This document shows positions 1 through 11,158 of a DNA stretch of 64,000 nt, in pieces. The translations under genes were made by a program, and so were the position numbers. This DNA is from Loripinus fragilis. Lineage: Eukaryota; Mollusca; Bivalvia; Lucinida; Lucinidae. The stretch is from assembly GCA_964019695.1 (NCBI GenBank), contig OZ026521.1, positions 34,135,601 through 34,199,600 on the forward strand, read 5' to 3'. Each line of letters opens with the position of its first letter. Within the stretch, counting starts at the first letter, position 1. The notes below the pieces were generated by a model. The model saw only the letters and a program-made list of their open reading frames with translations. It was not told the DNA's origin and did no database searches.

Positions 1-250
1 AAAGTTGCTTTCATTCACGTTCTCCAATCGTAAAAGTAGGTCAATCTATTATTTGACCTGTTTAGCGAAAATGTACTCTCATTAAACTCGCCTGGTGCAG
101 AGTAGATGCGAATAATCCATCTATTTTGAACCTGGTGTGTTTGAGTTATCCATGTTGACTTTATTTAATATATTTGTATTACATGTATTGCTGAAATAAA
201 GATTTGATTAGTATGCATGCCTAGTTTCCACATGCAGTCGGTATGTGGAT

Positions 251-343
251 ATTATAATAAGAGGCGTCTCGCGCCCCTGGGCGGTCCCTGCCACGAGAAT
301 TTTCTCGCTACAGGGACGGTCCAGAGGCGCGTGACGCCTCAGT
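251..343. repeat. Palindromic repeat
   Basis: Arms GAGGCGTCTCGCGCCCCTGG and the complement of CCAGAGGCGCGTGACGCCTC around CGGTCCCTG/CAGGGACGG. GC-rich hairpin in an AT-rich setting. Nothing else was seen in 1-250. Confidence 0.6.
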
Positions 344-464
344 GATAGATTTTGAACGCTTTTATGAAATCTCTCTGTTAGCGCTTTTTTATAAGCTCGT
401 GCACATTATAAGTTCATCTCTCATCTTCCTAGTTCTACGCTGTATTTTGTAAAGTTTTTGTATT

Positions 465-531
465 CAAACGTCTCGGGCATAGCACGGGTCCAGCATATGC
501 TTGGCCCGTTATATGCCCAGGTCGTTTGAGA
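465..531. repeat. Palindromic repeat
   Basis: CAAACGTCTCGGGCATA pairs with TATGCCCAGGTCGTTTG. The loop carries GGTCCAGCATATGC. Confidence 0.55.
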
Positions 532-738
532 TAATATTTGTCTAAATTCTTATTAAATTTTTAATTTTTCGGAGGGGGGGGGGATTTGTTATGATTTTAG
601 TCTGTGTTGGGGGTAGAAAGGGGAGGGATATATTTTCACTCCGTCATTTGGTTGTTTGTTGATAATAAAGTATATATTATTTGTATTGTTGTTAAATGTG
701 TTATTAGACCTAGGTGTAGGACATTTTATATTTTTATG

Positions 739-1050
739 GCTAAGCAGTTAGGAGATTACCCAGTATCACCCTTTCGGCTTGTCTCAAGGCTGAGGTCTTT
801 TGTCTCAACTTTTATATCCGCCCCATCGCTCAGTGAGACTTCCTAGGTCGGATGCACTCCTCCCTGCCCAACCTATGTGTGCTGTTTTTCAAGGATAAGA
901 CAATTAATGTTTTTGCGGTTAAGCAATAGGGAGATTTTCCAATACCACTCCTTCGCCAAGTCTCAAACATTGGGGTCTTTTGTCTCCATTTTTATCTATG
1001 CCCCTTACCTGGGTATCGGATGCACTCCCCCTGCCCAACCTGTGTACGCG
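739..1050 (+). repeat. Divergent tandem pair, about 190-bp period
   Basis: GGAGATTACCCAGTATCACC, TGTCTCAA, GGTCTTTTGTCTC and CGGATGCACTCC are repeated with changes in two copies (739-880 and 929-1050). No gene is visible. Confidence 0.55.
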
Positions 1051-1254
1051 TGTCTGTATCATGGTTTAAAGGAATCGGGCGATTCTCCAGGTCAACCTAA
1101 GATTGGCTATGGTAGGCACATAGCACGCAACTCGTGGCATACGTCATTGGAGAAATGATCGCTTGGGCTCTTAGGCCGGGGCTCACGAGAGCCTTAGGCC
1201 GGGAAAGTGCAAGAATTGAGGCTTATTGTTCCTTATATACCCCACTCCTGCCTT

Positions 1255-2110
1255 TAAGCTCTGACTATCTGTGAGTCGTTAGCCATTTTCTTTGTTTCAG
1301 CATAGTGTGTTAATTTGATTAGATTATTTTTCTGTGGTGAGTTGCATTAGTTAGGAAGCTTGCATGTGAGCTAACACTTTTGTGTGTTTTTAACAATAAC
1401 AGAATCTCGGGAGAAGAATTAGTACCGGTGAAATTCATTTGCAGTTTCTAATGACGTATGCTGCTGTCCGTTCTAAAGCAATGGTTCTGTTGTTGTTGAT
1501 TCATTGTTAATTGCTGCTCCCATTGTTTATGGTGGTTCTGTGTTTGGTCTTTGTTTTGCTATCCAGGACCTTGTCCCGGGGGGGGGGGGGGGTACTCTTA
1601 TTTTTTTTTTTTTTCTTCATATGTAGGCTCGGGCCCAGCATCTACCGTTCACCCCAAAAAATATCTGAAATTTCAAGCACCCCTAAATATATTTTAGATT
1701 TTAGCAACCCCCAAAAATACCCCTTTCTTTACCTTGACCTTAAGAGAAGACCCGAAAATGCATAGAAATGACCCCTAAATATAGTCCAAATTTGTGATGA
1801 CCCCAAAAAATATCAACAAAATCTTCATATCCCAAAAAATATTCGTTTTTCTGAACCCCCCCCCCCCCCCAAAATATTGAAAATCAAAATTTTGACCCAA
1901 AAAAATGGTATGTGTAAAATATCCGAGTACCCCCCCCCCCCCCCCCCCCCCCCCCTGGGGACTTATGGGGAAGAGAGAGCTGGTTGCTTTACTTTAATTG
2001 TCTTTCTGATGTCTTGTGACTGTTGCTATTCTGTGTGCCGTGGGTTCATTGTGGTATTTCCTGATCGTATTCACTTACATTTTTATTCTAGTGACGAGGT
2101 TTTATCTATG
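1255..2110 (+). mobile_element. Penelope-like 3' UTR fragment split by C-rich insertion
   Basis: 1255-1575 and about 1965-2110 match the 3' tail seen at 36960-37440 (CTCTGACTATCTGTGAGTC, GCTGTCCGTTCTAAAG, then AGAGAGAGCTGGTTGC). The middle (about 1578-1960) is a foreign G/C-homopolymer region. Confidence 0.55.
1578..1960. repeat. G/C homopolymer-bounded degenerate repeat
   Basis: A G run at about 1579-1591, then many ACCCCAAAAATAT-like motifs, and C runs at about 1857-1870 and 1931-1955. It looks like a degenerate short-motif array inside a Penelope-like tail. Confidence 0.5.
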
Positions 2111-2114
2111 GTTT

Positions 2115-2595
2115 TGATTTTTTAAACCTAAATTCAATATTCCAAACAAACGAAGCCAATGAAAATTGACGAACCTCAAACGCCCAATTTCCCTACTTTT
2201 CATGCGATTTTTATCAAATACTTTCATCAAAATGTTTCGTTTGACAAGTTATAAAGAAAAAAAAAAAAGGCTCTGTTACCCCCAGTTATTGTTCGTTTTA
2301 TTTCCTCGATGGACTTTCCTCGTAGATGGACAAAAATCGGGGTCAAGGAGCTCCACACACAGAACTACTTTCTTTGGACCAGGTAGTTCAATGTAAATGA
2401 CTTTTCCTCTCAATATGATTTCAAATTAAGAGCTATTACTTGGTTTCAAGAGGGTGACAGTATTCAGCTTAATTTCCACTAAATTATTTAAATATTGTGG
2501 ACACCTATTGAGTCGGTGTTAAATGGACCAGATTTACTTTTGTCCCTGAACAAAACCAACTTGCCTTGTTTGATGTTTCGGAAGCCACCCAATCG
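2115..2595. other. No gene seen
   Basis: AT-rich unique-looking DNA with no supported frame or clear repeat. Confidence 0.4.
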
Positions 2596-2598
2596 TAT

Positions 2599-4309
2599 TT
2601 TAACTCTTTGCATGCTGGATAATTTTTCATGCGTTTTGTCGTCTGCTGATTTTTTTCAAAATCAACGTTTTCGAAAAAGTATTTCGGGAGTACCAGCAGA
2701 GTGACAAACAGTTTCGATCCAGATAAGGCCCGACGTTTTGTCGGGCCTTACAAGGCCGTCGTCGCCGGTCCGGCAGGACGGCGAGCGCCGGACCACTTTT
2801 TTGGACGAGTATGCTTTCCGCCTTTTCCCCTTTTTCTCGTTTTGGCTCATTTTTCTTTGTAACACCTCTGATTTTCAATTTATTGATGCAATCATCATTA
2901 ACGCTTGTTGCGCGTGTCATCCAAAGACCGACCTAGCCAAGGTGTGAAAACATTGAAAAACAATGCAATTATTATAATTACAGTTATCAGTCATACTTAT
3001 GGGCCGAGTCGAGAGAAGACCTGACGCAGTTGCATTCGAAGATTAAAGGCGCAGACCAGCCTACACATCCGCGCAGTCTGATCAGTGCCTTTGTTGTCGC
3101 CCTCTTGAAAGTATATTTGATAAACTTGCTACACGCAAAATTTCAGCTTTCTAGCTACATGTACTCTCTGTAACTGAGCAGTTTGGTTTGAGTCTTGCAT
3201 GGTCGTAAACCCCGAAGACAGGTCTTCTCGCATTGAGGCCCAGATAATTTCTATGCGCCAGTTTCATTTCCCTCAAATTGACATTTTTTTCTTCCAAAAA
3301 TAACATGCCGAGCGACTAAGTATGTTTAAACGTTACGAGCATCGTCGGCATGTGTTGTTACAATTCATTCCGTTACGAATATACAAGTTCTGCCTGTTCC
3401 AATTCAGCCCAAGACTTTTCGGTTCCCCAAACGTTCATTCGACTTAAAGAAGCATGAACAGAGAAGGGTTTAGCCGTCGTAGTTCGATAGTTGGCCCTGG
3501 CTTCATAACGATGAAGCCAAAGATCTCGCGTTATGCCTACCGACAAGGGAACTCATCAAGGAAAGTTGTGCAGCAAAAATCTAGATGAAGCCCTCTGCTT
3601 CCTTAAAGTAACGGGTGTACTAATTGAAAAGACGCTTATGTATATCTTTTCGAAAATACAACGTTTTGAAGTACAACCATGCGCGGATCCAGAAAGTTAT
3701 GTCAGAGGCTGGCGGGCCGATAATGGCCCAACATTAAATGCTGGCTTGGTAACTTTGTGATTTTTCAGGAGATCTGGACCAGTATTGCTTGGAAACCCTA
3801 ATTTTTTGGTGATTTTTCAGGGGGGTCCGAACCCCCTGCCCCCCCTCTGGATCCGCCCATAACAACCAAGGATCGGTGCTAAAAGTGCTTTGCCAAAACT
3901 TGCGGGAACATAGGTGACATAATGTCTAAGAAATATGCGGAAGAAAAAAGTAAAAAAAATCGTGACTATCTGAAAACGATTTTGTTTAGCATTCGATTTT
4001 CTCACGCGCCAAGAAATATCTTTTCTAGCGAAAAATCGTGACTGAAATCTGGTCCCAAACACATAAAAACCCATTAAAACGCACATAGAAGCGTTAAAAA
4101 TTCAAAATTTTCTCGGGGGAGACCCCCTAACCCCCCTGATAAGAGGAAGAGTCACCCTCTCGTGCTCTCCCCCTCTCGTGCCATCGGCACTCGATGATTT
4201 CCTCCGCCGGACCAATTTTAAATATACGGCGACGGCCCTGCCTTATCTGGGTCCAAACTGTTTGCAAATGTTGAAGCAGACGACACTAGTAGACAAAGAG
4301 TTAAGGTTA
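2599..4309. mobile_element. Hairpin MITE split by the copy 1 insertion
   Basis: Left half 2599-2750 (TTAACTCTTTGCATGCTGG; GTCGTCTGCTGAT; GACAAACAGTTTCGATCC) and right half 4241-4309 (GGGTCCAAACTGTTTGCAAA; GCAGACGAC; GACAAAGAGTTAA). The family recurs at 8933-9145, 16205-16430, 25756-25920 and 29350-29575. Confidence 0.65.
2751..4240. mobile_element. TIR element, CARGGCCGTCG family, copy 1
   Basis: 1490 bp with ends CAAGGCCGTCGTCGCCGG and CAGGGCCGTCGCCG (reverse complement of the right end). CCTTA is duplicated at 2746-2750 and 4241-4245. No transposase is visible. It sits in the loop of a hairpin MITE (2599-4309). Copies 2 and 3 are at 38641-41257 (reverse) and 53885-55189. Confidence 0.85.
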
Positions 4310-4409
4310 AGCCAACATGTCTCGTCTTCCTTTTATTGGTACAGACTTTGGTGACAGGGTGGCAGGAGAAATGTGTGAACTCGCCATAAACAGATTGGTG
4401 GATGTTGCC

Positions 4410-4690
4410 TGAACGCTGTCCGTTCTAAGGCGGTGATTCTGTTGTTTTAATCATCGCTTGTTGTTGCTTCCATTGTGTGTGCGGTTCTTGTGTTCGGTCC
4501 TTGTTTTATATTGCGGTTCTTGGTGTCCTCTCTAGTTTACCTAGTTTACCAATCATCTTGCTGACAGAGAGAGAGAGAGAGAGAGAGAGAGCTGGTTGCT
4601 TTATTTTAAATGTGTTGTGGCTGACTGAGTTATGTGTCTCTTCCTCGTGGTGCCGTTAGTTGGTCTGTAGTATGTAATTGTAGCATTTCC
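4410..4690 (+). mobile_element. Penelope-like 3' UTR fragment
   Basis: Starts at the CTGTCCGTTCTAAGG landmark and runs to the TTTCCTG end. The GGGGAAGAGAGAG part has expanded into a (GA)n microsatellite at about 4567-4590. Confidence 0.5.
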
Positions 4691-4859
4691 TGGCTGATAA
4701 GAAATGTATCGAGAAAAAGAAACACTGGTCAAATTCTATATTTATTACATCAATCAACATTCCTTTTCACAATATAACTTTGTCCATGAAGAGGATCAAA
4801 CTCTGTAACTCAGTATCACCATCGGGAAGATTCAGTTCAGAGCACCAGTATTGGCTAAG

Positions 4860-5225
4860 CTAGTCTGAATAAATTAAAAGCTGAGAGTTTGAAGAGACTG
4901 CAGCCAGACTGGATCTGTCCTAGCATTTAGTGCCTCACTTTGTCAGAGAAATGCATACAAGTCAGGGTGGTTCCTCTGGAGAAATTAGTTTTTGTTTTTG
5001 TTTTTTTTGTTGTGTGTGTGTGTGTGTGTGTGTTTTCAAAATGTTTTTTTTCAGAAACGCTTTCAGAGTGTCAAACAGTTTGGAATCATATCAGGAACAA
5101 CGTTTTGTCATCCATTTTAAAAATCTTGCAGGGACACTATCAAGAGATTCATATCTGGAATCCTGATCTGGGTCCAAATAATTACAAATGTTATCAGCAG
5201 AGACACTAGCATGTAAAAAGTTTTT
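4860..5225 (+). repeat. MITE-like copy with (TG)n tract
   Basis: Shares GAGTGTCAAACAGTTTGGA and CTGATCTGGGTCCAAA with the GTCTGCTGAT MITE family. A (TG)n microsatellite sits at about 5013-5031. Confidence 0.45.
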
Positions 5226-5439
5226 GGTAATACGTGTAATAACCTTGTTTCGTCCATCGAGTTTAATATGAGAGGTTTTGCGGTCTGATATATATTTGGA
5301 GGGGTTAAGACTGAGCTAGAATTTCCAAATCACATCCCTTTAATTGCTTTTATTTGCAGATACATTATTTTGCATGCTTCTTTCGTCTGCGATTTTAAGT
5401 TAATTAACGTTATCAAACCATCTATTACCAGCAGTTGTT

Positions 5440-5975
5440 TCGATAGATTATGCTGCTCTCACACATATGCGAATATGCTTGCGAATGCGCTTACGAATGC
5501 AATTTGGCGCCAATTCGCAAGAAATTCGTTGGTGTTCGTAAGCATTCTTGGGGTGTTCGTAAGCATTCTTGGGGTCTTGCGAAGATTAGAAACATGTTCC
5601 TAAAATTCGCAAGAAAATCATATACGCAACATATTCGTAAGCCTTTCTTATTGATGGCAAGGCATTGTAGTGATCGTAAGACGTTCGTAAAGATTCGCTT
5701 GCATTCGTAATGACATTCCCGTAAACTGCAGGACGAATGTGGACAATGAGTACAATTTGAAGGAAAACAAGCTAATTGGACAGGGCCTGGCAGATATAAG
5801 ACAAAGAGAAACGTCCGCAATGTGTATTATGCAAATTACTTAACCATGTGTTGTATTCTCGTTTCATTCACAACACATTCGTAAGCCTATGATTCGCAAC
5901 GCATTCGCAAGCATTCTTTAAGCATTGGTAACATTTGTAAAACAGATTTGCTAGTTCGCAAGCATTCATAATGTA
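5440..5975. repeat. Degenerate ATTCGCAAG/CATTCGTAAG repeat field
   Basis: More than twenty variants of ATTCGCAAG, TTCGTAAGCATTC and GCGAATGC occur on both strands over 500 bp, without a fixed period. One short stretch (GGTGTTCGTAAGCATTCTTG) is a perfect tandem pair near 5530-5570. Confidence 0.65.
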
Positions 5976-5979
5976 TCAA

Positions 5980-7095
5980 ATCATTTTCGGCGATTTTGCC
6001 GCGAATGTCAAATAAGTATCGTGATATTATCATGGTATTGTGCGGGAATGTCCGTTTTACACAAGCTATTTAAATAAATGAAGAGTGAAAGGAGTGGAAG
6101 CGAATGATTTCTTAGCGAATCTGACTAGTTTTCAATCCTCATCAATTATGTGGGAAAATCTTAATCTGATTTTTATTCATCGTTTTCACCTACCAGTGTT
6201 TGCAGAAACGTCAAAAACAAGTTTAAGCAGGGTAGACACGTTTTAAAATGTCATTTATGTATTAGTAGCAATGGTCAATAATCCGAAATTCAAATGAGCT
6301 GACACGATTCTAGTGTCCAAGTTTTGGGGGCATAAAACATTGCACCTCATTTTTTAAAATAATTTGTAAACACCAGGCTACAATTTTATACGTTCGCAAA
6401 ACAGAATAGCAACTCAGTTTTTAACAGCACCGAAAACAAAGTAAATCTACTTGTGTGCTTCCGCTCGTATTTTAAACAAAAGCCGGGCATTTATAGGAGA
6501 CAATGGTTTACAATATTTTAGGGAGGCAACTTTTGTTACATCTTGTTCTACCAAGGGCTGTGATTCATTATCTCGTGTGAAGATGTTTTTGTTACTGAAC
6601 ACTTCTGTTCCAATTATGTATTGAAAATGAGCCAAAAGTTGCAACGTACAGTAAAGAGCTTTCGTGCATTAAGCTTCTAAAATTCAAACATGAAAGTTGC
6701 TTTTCATCAATTACTTCTGATTGGTCATGGTTGTGGTGATAGAGGTTCATCTTTTTAGCAATTGAGCAAGTTCTGATGACAGAAGTTATAATAAGGGCAG
6801 CAGTCAAACAACGAATTTGATCCAAAATTAGTACATAAAATCATATGATAATCTGATAAAATCATACCACAGGAGTTTGACACAGAACCTGATCAGTCTG
6901 CTCTTTTGGCATCCTGATCTGAGTCTTTACTATTTGCAAAGTCCCCTTAGTCGGATTATTTTTCCTGCCTTCCTGGATTGTACCAGTACTAATCAGAGGA
7001 TGAATCCTTGTTATACTGATGGATTCTTCTTTCTGGCTTGATACAATAAACTTGGAATAGTTCATTGTACATATCTAGTGGTGTCATGTTATAAG
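5980..7095. other. No gene seen
   Basis: AT-rich, with no convincing frame. A partial SINE-like CTGGATTGTACCAGTACTAATCAG stretch lies near 6970 and old MITE traces may be present. Confidence 0.4.
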
Positions 7096-7346
7096 TGCGA
7101 TTAGGTGAACTGACCCTACCGCCATGACCATAGCTGTTGACTTGGGACGTAAAGCAACAAAACAAACAAAAAAAATGTGATCTTTTTTTTACTTCAACAA
7201 ACAGTGTAGACCCTGATGAAATGCGGCATGATGTGGCATTTCATCTGGGTCTTCACTGTTTGTAAAAGTGTCTGTTTAGGTAATAGGAGTTTCCCATATA
7301 CATAGGTTTAATTGTCTTTCTCAAGGAGTCTCTAACTAGCAACCCT

Positions 7347-7662
7347 TTGATCCCAAGTCTAACAATCTTGGTAACGTGTCTGGCAACAGATGTGAGTCTG
7401 ATTGCAGATCCAAGGGTCGCGAGTTTGATCCCAGCCCTTTCCCATACTTTCATGGAGATTGATCATGATACGGTCATTCTAGCCCTTCCCATGAATCAAG
7501 AAGGGTTGTTGTCAGTTACAAGCGAAAGTATGTGCGCGAAGTACTGGTTTACTGCTTGTTCAAGCTTGCCCAGGAAAAAGTGTGGTAAGGTGAACTGACC
7601 GTCCCACCATGACCATAGCTATTGACTTGGGACGTAAAGCAACAAAACAAACAAACAAACAA
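7347..7662 (+). repeat. tRNA-derived SINE, long variant
   Basis: Head with TGGTAACGTG (A box-like) and GCGAGTTTGATCCC (B box), a long body ending GACTTGGGACGTAAAGC, and an (AAAC)n tail. An older tail of the same kind lies at 7103-7172. A reversed SINE head (CTACCAACTGAGCCACTGG) follows at 7664. Confidence 0.7.
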
Positions 7663-7935
7663 TCTACCAACTGAGCCACTGGGCTCCTCGGGGGAGGGGT
7701 AAAATCATCAATACAAAAATCTTGATTCTGTTCTTTTATTGGGCAATTGGAAGCAAATAAAAATATAATACAACTTTATAAAACCAGTATTAAGATATTT
7801 GGCACATTTCTGAGACAGGCAAATATAATATGGCATCTGAAATATTAGCTATTTTATACTGATGACATCTTCCATCCAGGAAATACTATATATTTTATAT
7901 AGATGGAATCTTCTATCCAGGATGATATAATAAAC

Positions 7936-8110
7936 CACAGGCCTTTGACTCTCTCTGTTTAAACCGTAAAAATCCCATAAACTGCTCTCTCTGTTTAAAC
8001 CGTAAAAATCCCATAAACTGCTCATATTTAGCTGATCTCCTTGAGATCAGGGAAATATGAGCAGTTTTGGGGATTTTTACGGTTTATACAGAGAGAGTCA
8101 AAGGCCTGTG
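7936..8110. mobile_element. Palindromic MITE with 7-bp TSD
   Basis: Ends CACAGGCCTTTGACTCTC in inverted arms of about 60 bp. AATAAAC is duplicated at 7929-7935 and 8111-8117. The left arm contains a tandem duplication of about 45 bp. Confidence 0.8.
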
Positions 8111-8149
8111 AATAAACTTTAGACAGGTCTTTAGAGTGTGTAATTGAAA

Positions 8150-8270
8150 ATTAGTTTTATATCTCAACCAAAGCATATGTTGTGGGTACTCAAAAGAACC
8201 CTCTCAATGAGACGGTTCTTTTGAGCACCCAAAACATCTGTTTAGACTGATAGGTAAGTAAATAATTACA
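8150..8270. repeat. Palindromic MITE (AACCATATGTT family)
   Basis: GTTGTGGGTACTCAAAAGAACC pairs imperfectly with GGTTCTTTTGAGCACCCAAAA. Related copies are at 19310-19425, 22195-22250 and 27910-28075. Confidence 0.6.
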
Positions 8271-8339
8271 ATTTTAATTCTAATTTTTTTCGCATATCTT
8301 GACCTATTTTTAGATGATTCATTCTTTTGGACCAGCCTA

Positions 8340-8530
8340 TGAGAGAATATGCTCAGCTACACAGACTAGTTAGATTATCAAAATTTTGCATGCAGCAAGC
8401 TTAGATATTTTACTCATACTTTCCAGAGTGTGAATAATAAACTTTTAAAGGCTCTAATCAGACTGTACAGAATGTTCAGGCTGGTCTGCGCCTGTGTTGT
8501 TTGCATGGAATAAATTCAAGTTTTCTTGTT
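8340..8530. repeat. CAGACCAGCC-family repeat
   Basis: CATGCAGCAAGCTTAGATAT, CTAATCAGACTGTACAG and GGCTGGTCTGCGCC. Related blocks are at 3040-3290, 18190-18340, 28140-28320, 40730-40975 and 54135-54420. Confidence 0.5.
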
Positions 8531-8719
8531 ACAAGGTCCAAACTGCTTATTTTCATACGTATAATGTCATACTTTAAACAAATATATGCAGCTATTCATT
8601 TAGGCTGAAGTCTCACTTTCTTCTATATGCAAGCAGCTTAAAATCTAGCGAAGCTGTGCAAATATGCAGGCATACCTTAGCCTTCTCTGATCTGATAACA
8701 AAATTCTCATGAGTTGGTC

Positions 8720-8920
8720 AAATTGTTTTGTTTGATTTGATTCTTTACGTCCCATCAACAATCTTTCAGTTATAAAGGGACAGGTCTTCCTGGATTGAAC
8801 CAGTACTAAGCTAGGATTAATGTTCTTGCTCAAGGACACAAGGCAGTGACGCCGGTGAGGCTTGAACCTGCGGCCCCTTGGTCTCGAGTCAAGCACTCTA
8901 CCACTGAGCCACTGCGCTCC
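8720..8920 (-). repeat. tRNA-derived SINE with 11-bp TSD
   Basis: On the minus strand it starts GGAGCGCAGTGGCTCAGTGG with A box and B box (GCAGGTTCAAGCC), then a body ending TTGATGGGACGTAAAGAATC and an AT-rich tail. ATGAGTTGGTC is duplicated at 8709-8719 and 8921-8931, so the insertion is intact. Confidence 0.9.
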
Positions 8921-8932
8921 ATGAGTTGGTCT

Positions 8933-9145
8933 TATACTTTTTTCTTTTCATGCCGGATAATTTTCATAATTATGTTGTCTCTTGACTTTTTCAAACTTAA
9001 CTTTTTTCTAAAAAAATTGTTCAGGAACACCATCTGAGTGTCAAATCGTTTGTATCCAGATCAGGACTGACATTCAAACAGTCCTGATCTGTGTCCAAAC
9101 TATTTGCAAACGTTATTAGCAGTCAACAAAAGTCGCTGCAAGTAA
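8933..9145. repeat. GTCTGCTGAT-family MITE
   Basis: Palindromic core around 9050-9110 (ATCCAGATCAGGACTG / CAGTCCTGATCTGTGTCC). The SINE at 8720-8920 is inserted at its left edge. Confidence 0.55.
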
Positions 9146-9254
9146 GGAACATGTTAAGTAGTTACTTTGATTTGTTTTTAAAATTAGATTGCAGTTCTGT
9201 CCCTAAATATTATCTTACATAGGTGATAGTTCAAAATCCTGAACTTTAGAAGTT

Positions 9255-9572
9255 CAAATCTTAAAACTTGCAGTTTACGAAACATTGACAATTTTAAACT
9301 GAAGTGGTAAATTGTCTTTAGATAAACTGAAATTAAATCAGAGACACATAATTCTGCCTAATTCAGTATTTTGAGGCTGAATTTCCATGGATTTCCATGG
9401 AAATTCAGCCTCAATATCCTGAATTCAGGAATAACATCTTCAGATTAACTGAAATTAAATCAGAGAATCTATTAAGCTCTGCCTAATTCAGTATTTTGAG
9501 GCTGAATTTCCATGGATTTTCATGGAAATTCAGCCTCAAAATCCTGAATTCAGGAATAATGCTGAAAACTTT
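9255..9572. repeat. Palindromes in tandem, 120-bp period
   Basis: GAGGCTGAATTTCCATGG followed by its complement occurs twice, with GAAATTAAATCAGAG at about 9329 and 9449. A single relative is at 15840-16065 (GAGGCTGACTTTC). Confidence 0.65.
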
Positions 9573-9619
9573 AACCTATGGGTACCCTGAGGAGATGCTA
9601 CAGACTGTAGAGGTCAAAC

Positions 9620-9830
9620 TACAGTAAAACCTGTCTTAAGCGGCCACTTAAAAAAAGGAGACCAAAACTTGGTTTTCAAGACCGATTACCGCTTAATGCA
9701 GGTCAAAAGTATTGCAGAATGCTCCAAGAGAGCATTCCGCAATACTTTCGACCTTCATTAAGCTACCAGTTGTCTTAAAAGACCTTTGTTTTGTCTATTT
9801 TTGAGTGGCTGCTTAAGACGGGTTTTACTA
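9620..9830. mobile_element. MITE, ACAGTAAAACCTGTC family
   Basis: Palindromic, with ends CAGTAAAACCTGTCTTAAGC and GCTTAAGACGGGTTTTAC next to TA, and a central GCATTCCGCAATACTTTCG hairpin. Tc1/mariner-type target. Copies at 28543-28910 and, partial, at 48431-48559. Confidence 0.75.
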
Positions 9831-9839
9831 AAGACAAAA

Positions 9840-11158
9840 GATTTAGGAAGAATCAACTTCTCCCTCCAGTTGAAGGAGGAAATAGTGATAGCAAGGAGGG
9901 AATAGAAGTAGTAGCCTGCCATGCAACATTTTTCATTCAATTTCAAAGAAAATTAGCTATTGTGCAAACTTTTGACATCATAAGCTAAAATGGTGCTTAC
10001 ATAACAGATACTCTGTAAAATAATTTAATGAAAATGATAAAAAGGGCAAAATTTTGGCACCTAGGGCCACTAGGGTAAAAACATTGAACTTGGAACGCTT
10101 TTTCGCTGTGTCACTACTTCAGCACGGTTTGTGCTTTGCTCCAGACATGCCACCAGGTTAAATCTAGCTGGTAGCTACCAAACATGCTCGATTGTTTTAA
10201 TAAAGCTGTAATTTCATTGGTTAATGCATTTAAATGTGTTTGATTAGCACTTAAAGTGAGATAGGGTTGAATATGAAAATTTGGACGGCTATCGGGAAAT
10301 ACGGACAGAGCTGAAGGGAAAATCGGACAGGTGTTTCTTTTTAAAAAATATAGCTCTTTAAATGTTTTTATTCTGTCAAAAACAGTTAAACATGGTTCAT
10401 TTATCATATGAGTAAACAATCGAGGCCTTTTAAGATATTGATTTTGTTTGCTTCTTAAATCAAGTGCTGAAATGTCAACCAGCATGCAAAGCTGCAGAAT
10501 CTTTTCAACCCGCAGTCAACTCTTGCTCTATTTATGGGGTCCATGGTGATGCATTCCAGTCTTTCAATTTCTATACCAACAAGAATCTAAAATAATCTTA
10601 TCTAAAACCTAAACAGATGCAATGCATTTTATTTATAAACAGCTGGAAAGGAAAGAAAACAATATGAAAGGGTAAAAAATCCTCTGAAATTAAATTTCCT
10701 GAAGGGAAATACGGACACCCATTATTTTACCTTCATTTCGTTTCAAATCTATGTGAACATGCAAAAACAACCTTTCATGTCATAAATATAACTATCGAAG
10801 ATACAAGGGAGCAGAAATATTTCATTGTGCATCAATATTCAACTATAAAAGATGGAATTAGAAATAGTTGTGACAAGCATCAAAACCATGTGCTCCCTAA
10901 ACTGTGCGGAGCTGGAGGTCACCAGTCTGCAATGGATATCTAATTGGTCGATTATAATGTGACGTGTTCCATTTCACTGTTGGGAAGAGGGTATGACGAT
11001 ATTTTGTCTGTACAGTTAACCTGAAATAAGACTTTATCAATGGGTTGGATGTCAAGAGCAGGACGTTATGTCAGGGGAGGAAGAAAAGTGTCCGATTTTA
11101 CATGTCTGTCCGAAATTCGGTGTTTTTACCCTATTTCACCCTGTTACATGACCCTCCT
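9840..11158. other. Unassigned DNA with orphan frame at 10114-10485 (-)
   Basis: A 123-codon open frame on the minus strand starts MLVDISALDLRSKQ and ends VWSKAQTVLK. I do not recognise it and see no splice or promoter support. AGGGTAAAAAC near 10073 and GTTTTTACCCT near 11132 are inverted and might be ends of an element. Most likely a chance frame or a TE relic. Confidence 0.25.

Noticed and set aside
2627..2947. Overlapping frames on both strands around 2.6-2.9 kb
   Set aside because: They run across a MITE arm and a TIR element end and have no protein similarity that I recognise.
4477..4659. Frame with repeated Glu-Arg
   Set aside because: It is a (GA)n microsatellite.
7664..7690. Possible tRNA gene ends and other tRNA-like heads
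   Set aside because: A box and B box are present in many places but each is attached to a SINE body and none folds as a full tRNA by eye.
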